From Mesorhabditis belari (taxonomy: Eukaryota; Nematoda; Chromadorea; Rhabditida; Rhabditidae): 64,000 nt of DNA. The notes beneath the pieces were generated by a model. That model was not told the DNA's origin, searched no databases, and worked only from the letters and a program-made list of their open reading frames with translations. The DNA is taken from positions 124,001 to 188,000 of the forward strand of contig CAUEEP010000733.1 of NCBI GenBank assembly GCA_958450365.1, given 5' to 3'. Each line of letters begins with the position of its first letter. Position 1 is the stretch's first letter. Position numbers and translations under genes: made by a program. Shown here piece by piece: positions 53,701 through 62,700 of the stretch.

Positions 53701-56700
53701 AAAATTCTTGGAGATCGTTTTTTTTAGTGTATTTTGTGGTCAAGAAGTGAAAACACATCTTTCTGATGTACTAGGTTACTCTTTCTTTGTTTTTTGACGT
53801 CGTTTGCGGGGATTACTGTAAGAAAATGAATTCATTGCTTTGTTTAAGCTTAAGCTAAAAGAATAAAGCTGTATTTTTAAATCTTTTACTACATTTTAAA
53901 ATCAAAATTATTCATCTAATAAGACTGAATATCTTTTAAATTCCTTTATTCAACAAATAAATTCAGTTTTGTCGACTAAATACTTACAAAGCATTGATTT
54001 AAGAAATGTAATTTCTTAAAAGTTAAAGTAACATTAGAAATAGCCATAGACGAAAACACTTAGCTGAGTATTTTAAATGTTTTTTTGAATAAAATTGAAA
54101 ATTCAAATCTGAATGTAATCATTTTAAACTATTAAATGTAAATTTTCGCTGAAACATTGAAATTTGAGCCTTTTTATATGATGAATTGTGAAATAAAAAC
54201 AAATCTGTTCAGATGATAAAACTGAAACTGAAATAAAAACAAATCTGTTCAGATGATAAAACCACACTCACAAAACAAATTATAAATCGCCTTTTCGTTA
54301 AGAGATCTAGAAAAAAATGTGCAAAAAAATTGAAAATCCTTAAAGAGAATCGTTGTTTTGCCCGGACGCAACATCTCATTTCATCCGATTTTTTGGATAA
54401 AGCGGTCAAAACGAATCAAAAATCTACAAGTGTCAAAGTTTCTTTTTCCAGTCCAAGAAAGAACTTTACTTTGCGAAATGGAAATAATGATTTTCAACAA
54501 GGATTTTTTCTCAAAAACTCAGTGCACCTGTACGTTGCGAGACAGGTGGCAAACGTGCTTTTTAGATTTTCTTTCTGTAATCAAAGGGCTATTATTATGA
54601 ATTCAATCATAAAATAGAATCCAATCATTCTTTTGTTTTATCAAAGAATTTACAAGATTTGTAATGGATTGTTGAATGAACGGATTTGGGAATTGAATGA
54701 GTGTGGAAATGACGAGATGGGAAATAGAAAAAGAAGTCAAATTTGTACTTGAATCAAAGAGAAAAGTTTGTTGACGTTGAAAATTCAAAAAAAAATCGAA
54801 TAAAGAGTAGTTTTGAGAAGTTACAAATGGTTTATAAAAAGTAAAACGATAAAAATGGTTAATGGTTACTTTTGATTACCGTATTTATTCGAATATAAGA
54901 CCGGGTAAAGAGTATGATCGCGTACTCCTGCGTAGCAGCCCTTTTTAAAATTTCTTTTCTGCATAAAAGCTTTCAATGAAGTGCTATAGAGGTGAAAAAT
55001 GGCTCAAAAATCTGTTAGCTCATGTGGTATTTTTGAGTCATTTTCCAGCTCTATAGCACTTCATTGAAAGCTTTTATGCAGAAAAGAAATTTTAAAAAGG
55101 GCTGCTACGCAGGAGTACGCGATCATACCCTTTACCCGGTCTTCTATTCGAAGAAATACGGTAAGCTAAAAGCTTTTGCTTTACTTCTTAATTTGTTAGT
55201 TATTTTTGCAATTTACATATATCGATTATTGAAATTTTAGCTGCTATCGCGGATCACGCGGAAAGTCAGAAAGCGATTGCGATTTTCAAGGCAATCACTG
55301 CGAACGAGTCAGGCGTTTACACGTGTAAAGCGGAGAATTGGGCGGGCACATCGTTTAAAGATATGGATCTCGTAGTGATCAGTGAGTTTTATTATTTTCA
55401 TATTGTTATCAATAATCAATAATGTAAGTAAGATTAAGATCAGAACTCGTAAAATGATAAAAATGGTTAATTTACGGTTCTTATTCTCATTCCCGTCTGA
55501 CATGTCCGTCTATTTTACAACAGCTTTAGATAAAGCACTTCAAAATCACAGTACTCTAAATTTCTAAAGGCTTAAAATGGGTTCATCATCTGATTTTATT
55601 TCCTTTTAATAGAAAATATTCTTTCTTATGGATCTAATAGAGCTTTTGAACGCCTGAGTACTGAGTAAACACATCACAGTCATTCATTGAGTTTGAAAAC
55701 TAGTTAGGTCACAAAAAAGAATCCAGAAGAATTGACTAAAAATAAAAGAAACATTCTAGAACAATTTTCAAAGATTAGCGATACTATTGTAAGAGAATCT
55801 TACATTAATCTAAGATCTTTATATCTAAACCTGTTCCTAAACAAAACATCTTTGCAGAAGACCTACACTAAAGCGTTCCCCCCAAATTGAGATAATTGCA
55901 AAAGCTAGAAAGACAATTCACCCAAAAACACTTTAACAAATCAAAGAAAAAACAAATTTCTACGGCTTTCTTTGTTCACTTCTCTGATATCATTATTTTC
56001 TTCAATATAAAATCAGCGATCACTTAGACAATTTTGCGGGAAATCCTTTAAAATTTGAATCTTTTCGATAAACAAAGGTTTGATCGATTCACCATAATTT
56101 TCAACGAATTATCAATTAAATTCTTGATTCTTGATGATATTTTGATGAACAAAATAGACTCAAAAAGAAAATAAGAGCTCGAAATTGATAGGAAACTTTT
56201 GATAGGCGTAAAAAATCATTGTTTTGGTGATGATCGAAACGAGAAATTTGCAAACATTAAACTCGTCAGCTATAAGGTAAAGTTTGCAGTAAGATTTGGA
56301 AATTTTAAAGTCAGCAAGAAAATTTTTCAAATGTCGACTCCCTAGTGGGGTGAAATCTACGTAAATCAGTAAATTGAGAGAAAACAAAATAGACAAGAAT
56401 AGAATTTAGTTGAGATTTGTGATATGAGTTAAGAAGAGAAACACACGACAGTCATTCATTGAGTTTGGAAACTTGTTTAACAACACTTGTCTAAAAACAC
56501 TTGTCTAACAACACTTATCTAACAACTTCTTCAAAGATCAATAAAGCTAACTCCCAAAACTCTAACCACTTAAGAGCAGTGTAGCTAAGGAAAACACCGT
56601 ATTTAAAACTAAGCCGTCATAGCCGACCGGATAGTCTTGAGAGTCTTGACTCCTAGGAGTCTCCTAGTCTTGTCTCCTACAATTGTTACTCAAACTTAGT

Positions 56701-59700
56701 CCTGTACTGGCCCAGTACTTGGCCCAATCAGAGCAGAGCCTGATTTCCAGGCTTATTCTAGACTTTCAGGCTATTCCCAGACCTTCAGGCTATCCTTAGG
56801 TTCCTAGGCTGTCCTTAGGCTCCTAGGCTATCCTTAGGCTTCTAGACTATCCTTAGGTTCCTAGGCTATCCTTAGGTTCCTAGGCTATCCTTAGGCTTCC
56901 TAGACTATCCTTATGCTTCTAGACTATCCTTAGGTTCCTAGGCTATCCTTAGGCTTCTAGACTATCCTTCCTAGGGTTCAATTCCGGTGGCCAGAAAAAT
57001 TGGTTCTTTTTCCCATCATTATGGCTTTTTTTCTTAACGACATTTGGGTAATAGGGTAATAATAAAGGTAAAAATTTCTTTCCTTCGTTGTGTTGTAATT
57101 CATTATTCGTGTCGAATAAATATCCTTTTAAGCTATTCAAATTTTATCCCCCAGACAATTTGCTTTCATTTCGTTTTAATGTACTTTATGGTACAAAAAG
57201 AAGTTTGAAAACTTTTTTTTAATTTTTTAACCAAATTTTTAAACCAAAAAATGAGCACACTTCTGAGAAAAATGTTTAATTCTTTAGTCAAGCGATAATT
57301 CGATAATAATGAATACAATCGAAATTTTTCAGCTCCACCAGCTGTTCATCCAGAAAAGGCGAATGTGACAGCGAATCCCCGAGAAACAGTTTATTTACAT
57401 TGTAATGCAACCGGAAATCCCGAGCCAGTCGTCTCATGGGTCAAAGCACCAAACACCGAAATATCCGCTAGTGAAAGTGAGTTCAATTTTGTTAGTAATT
57501 TTTTTGAAAAGTCTTTATATTACAATGATAATTGGCTTTTGAAAGCTTTTTGTAAACAAATACGATAATCTTTCTTTAATCTTTCTTTATAGAAATCACG
57601 GAAGGATAAAAATGATTGCAAGATCAAAAAATGAGTTCAAATAGTTGACTACTGGGTCGAGGATTTTCAGAATAAAACTTAAAGATCTCGTACAGTACCC
57701 AGTAGCTGTCCTTAAGCTTTTGATTTCAACAAAAGGAAATTATTGTTAGCTTTTGAGTTAGTGTGATAGAAGACTAAGAAAAGCAACTTTAACTTGACAG
57801 GGAAGTCGTTTTGCTGGATCATAATCTCTTTTCTCTACAGTGTACTTAATATCTTTAAAATAAGCGTAAATTGGCGTACTTTTGATTTACAGCAACTTCC
57901 TTTAAACAGTATCCTTTGGATAGAGTACTGTAGCTTTACAGTTAGTTACCGTAGCTCAAAAGTTACTATAAAGCTATAGTATCCTTTGATGGGGTAATGT
58001 AGCTTTACAGTGAGTTACCATGGATCGAAACTACAAGAAAGTTTTGTAAAGTTACTGGATTCTTTCTTGGATAGGTTATTGTAGATAGTAATTACCGTAT
58101 TTTAAGTAGTTTTACTTTGCTAAATTGACAAAACGAAATACAAATTATTTAGCAAAAGAGATTTTCGTGAATTTGAATTGATCGTGATCAAGTACGCAAT
58201 TTAGTTTATTGAAAAACTAGAAATATCATTAAAATATCATTTCTTTTGATCTTTATTCTATGTAGGAAATGGAAATGCCGTACTTAAACGAAATTTTCAA
58301 TACTTGTTGCTGAAAAGAAAGATTTTTGTATTATTAACTTGTTTTCTTGTCAAAAAACAAAGGGAAAAACTGTTTTTAATCTAATTCTATAAAAGATACT
58401 TTATTCAACATGAATAAGTGGATACAACACAACGGAGGACACAATTTTTACCCCTACAATGTAGTTAAGAAAAAACCCAACTTAATGGGAAAAAGAACAC
58501 ACTTGATTTTTGCCAGTGAGATCGAAACCTCGACCTTCCGATTAGGAAACAAGACTCCTAACCAGTCGGCCAACTGGACTATACGCCAAAGAACATTGGA
58601 TTTGAAGAATTTGCAGAAAATTCTACAAAATTAGATAAATAAAAAAAGAAAAAGGTTACTTATAGTCGGATTTTGGGGAGAAAATTGTGAAAATTGTGAA
58701 AATTGATTGTAAAATGTGATCTCATTACAGTAAAAAACAGGTGTTATTGAATAAGAAAACACGAGGAACTCACTGCGTAAACTGATTTTTAAACAATTAT
58801 TTCAAAAGAATTCAAAAGAAATGAAACTAAGCCGATTTAACTTTTCATGAGACTTCCGGTTTATTTGAGGGAATTAGGAGCTTTATTGAAATGAAGAAAT
58901 GAAGAAATGAAATGAAGAAATGAAGAAATGAAAAGAAATCGTGGGAAAAGACCGATTTCAACTTCTCAGTCAAATAAAAGAAAGGAAATCTAATACGAAT
59001 GAAATTGGCTAATTTTGAAGATAAGATTTGGCAAAATAAAGAAATATGCAAAAGTTTTCGTAAATCTTATTACTTTTTAAAGCTTCTAACAGTTTGTTGG
59101 GGATTTGGCTAACTTTTGAAAGTACATTAGTCCATTCTTTCAGTATCTTCAATTAAATTATTTAGTTGATCGACTGTATATCTTTAGTCTCTAATCTCTA
59201 GAATTTAAAAGCTATTCATTGACTTGAAAAGGCCACTAGTGAGATAAAAGCTCGAGATTACGGTAAGTACCTTGAAAATTAGAAAAAGATTTATTTAAAA
59301 AAGATGAAAGAGTTAATGCAAGACTCAGTGAATTAACTAAATATTTCAGCAGTTAAATTAGGGTAAAATTACGGTATTTAAAGTAGTTAAATAGCTATTA
59401 GTACCATTGTTTCTAGACTTAAATTTATCAGAAATCATAAATCTCCATTCATTGACAAATTGAAAACCGTTTTCCTCCCGGTAAACTCGCAAAATCAGGC
59501 CACCAATCTTTGAATTTATCGCTTTCCATTGCGTCACTTTCGGAAAAAGATCCTAATTATAACTCCAAAGCGAAAAAAAAAATGAATTTACTTAAATAGT
59601 TGTTTTTATTTTCCTTTCTTTTACTTTCGATTTTTTTCAATTACGTGTGAAAATGAGATGTGCGAGTGGAGGCCGACTTTGAAAAGAAAAGAAAATAAAA

Positions 59701-62700
59701 AAAAGAGAACGAAGAGATTTCGAATTTCAACGAATCAAGCCGAAAATAGACGAAGAAACGTTCTAAAAATAGTAAATTCAATGGAGAAAGTTGATATTTA
59801 TAGAGAAGTGATGAATGAGTTGTTTGCAGGGGAAAGGAATTCACGTTGAAATCCAATTTTCCAATAGAGAAAATTTAGCTTTGCCTTGGAGAGGCTAAAT
59901 TTAGAATCAAATATGGAATAAGGTTAGCTGGAGAATTGAATGCAGGAATAACTTGGCTAATTGTAAGTCAAAATAGACTTTTACTTATCTTGTTTAGGCA
60001 AAAAGCTACACACTTGGTTGTCAATTATTGTCACCCTGTGGTGACAATAAATAAAGGAGATAAACTTTTTAGCTCATAAAAATGTAATCAAAAAGATAAA
60101 ACTTTATTTGGAATACCAAATAACATTTAAAAAGTGCTAATTATAAATTATCTTTGATCGTTTTCGAAATGTATACATTTTGCCCGGATGCAGAGCTTGA
60201 GACGCTTCGTCAAATTTTTGGCAATGGGCTGCAGCTCTCCGATAGTGATTTTGCCCCCATTCCCGGCTTAACGGACACTTCAAAGAGTTCAAACTTTTGT
60301 AAGGTTTAGCACAAACATTGTACTCTAAAATCGACCAAAAACTCTAAGATCCAAGTACTTACAAAAAAGTACACGATAGAGAAAGTTTGTCTCCGTTATT
60401 TATTGTCACTTTGTCTATTCTGAAAGTTCTTTAAGAGGCCTAACCATCGTAAAATGAAATTTCTAGAAAGTCATTACAGGAATTTCCCCTGATCGAGCTA
60501 AGTCAATCAAAAAAAAAGCAAAACTTGATCTTTTTGCTTATTAGACTGACTCTAACAAGTGAATTTTCGCTAAGTTTCACTATACTACTTGTTCTACAGT
60601 CTTTTAACTACTAAATAACCTAATAAACGAAAAATAAGCCAAAAGACTTCACCAAATCTTTCTTTCAGATAATTTTCATGACTGAGAAAAGCTAAGTAGC
60701 TCTTGATCTTGATAATCTTTAAATAAAACTAGGTTTTTAACTTCGTTTTTTAACAATCATTAGAATTTAAGTGAAGACAAATTTAATCCATAAAGGGTTA
60801 AATAGAAAATCTTGCAAATTGCTCAACTGAAAACTACATGCCATTTTAAGTGATCCACTGATCTAGAAGCAAAATAGACGAAAAAAAAGTTGACCTTTTT
60901 ACAATCAAAAGCGGACTCAAATTGGTAATTTGGAAAAGGCCACACATTTGGAAAGTGGTGACGCAGATTTGGAAAGGATTCTTTCTCTTTCAAGTGGATA
61001 ATCCAACCTTCAACTCTATCAGATCTCTCCCTTTCCGACATTTTAAATGAAAAAGTTCACGTTTTGGCTAAAAAAAAGTCATTTGAAAGGCTTCCTTGAA
61101 AACTTTTACTATATGAAAAATGAGGGAAAGAGAGAAATTTTGAGACAAATATTGATTTCTGTTAGTTTCCTTTTGTAAAACTATTCAGGAAACTAGTTCA
61201 AAACGTAAAGAAGAAAGAAAATTTTAGAATATCAATTGCTGGGCACCACATTAGCAATTCGAAATGTTCTTCCCGAAGATGAGGCTTTCTATCATTGTGT
61301 GGCAAAGAGTGAAGCTGGACAGGCACTTGGATCGAGGAGATTATTGGTGTTAAGTAAGTTTAAAAACGATTCAGAATAAGGCTTAATCGACAGATTGATA
61401 TTAAAGCAAATAGTATCTTTTTGATTAAGAATTTAACGCTAAAGTGGGATTTGAAAAAGATTCAGCCGAGTAGTCGCAAAATCTAATTGAAACTGAAAAT
61501 CTCCTTGACGTGTTATTTAGAAAAAAACTTTATTAAGATAAAGATATCATTTACCATCTTTAGCTCAAATCATTGAGCATTTCTGAAAGATTTCCGAGCT
61601 CTAGTACAAGAGCTGGGAAATCTTTATAATTCTTAATCTAGTACAAGTACGAGTGCTCACTTTTCTAGTGATCAATCTAAGTGTGCAAATATTTACTAGG
61701 TGGATTTATAGAAAAATATGGATCTAATTAAGATTATCATTGTTGTTTATGCAAAAAAAAAAGTGATGGATTTATTTTTGGTACAAGTGGTCTAGCTCTC
61801 TTCATTATTGGAGAATCAAAAAAAACAATCAAAATCATGACGAACACCGGATTCTGAATTGTTTATACCTTGAAATTTTCCATTTTCTAAACCCAGATGG
61901 TAAATACTATCAAAAAAAGGGATAATCTTGGGGAAAAACAGTGCGTGATATAGTGAAGAAACTTTGGTGACTTTAAAAAGACTCCGATTATTCAAAAATA
62001 AACCAAAATTGCCTAGGGAATTGTTCAAATATTTGAAGAAAATCCAGAATCTAGAGATTAAGAATATTTAGTCTAAACAAATGGGTCAATCTGAGTTCAT
62101 TCTTATGAATGTGGGAATGGAAAAATGTTCTGAGAAGACGAAAAATTGATGAGTGAGAATTCTAGGACCAGAAAATAAAGCGAAACCGATTTGGGTGGAA
62201 TGTGATGAGAGTGGACGACCGGTGAAGACATCGTTTGTGCCGGGAAGGGGAGATTTGCCTGATGATAACACTCAATTGTTGCCTTGGGGTGAAGTGCAGG
62301 TAAGGGATTGGGAAGAATTTACGATTGCAAGTCTTTACTACCTTCTTTTCCCACAGTATATCAGAATGTAGGACTAGAATAGATCAAAATTCAGCTAAAA
62401 TCAGCTAAATTCAGTTTCAGATCTGGATATTAGACCAAATGATGCCTAAATGCCTATACAAAGTAGAGCTATTTGAGGCGCCAAGAGTAGAGTGTGTTCC
62501 TTTCGACTAAAGCGTTTTCTAAAGTGCACCTATTCAAGAAAAATACCGTAGTCAAACTGCCAATTTAAATCTGATTAGCTCAATTTTGGGGCTAGGCTAA
62601 TTTCTGCAATTTTTTGTTGCACAAATGACCTTTGCGCAACTCGCCATAACTTTCTTCTAAGTGAACCAATCTTTATGATTTTGGTTTCATTTTGTTGCAC

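Noticed and set aside
59658..59849. Lys/Arg-rich plus-strand ORF of 63 codons
   Set aside because: Low complexity in an A-rich stretch, no supporting splice sites.
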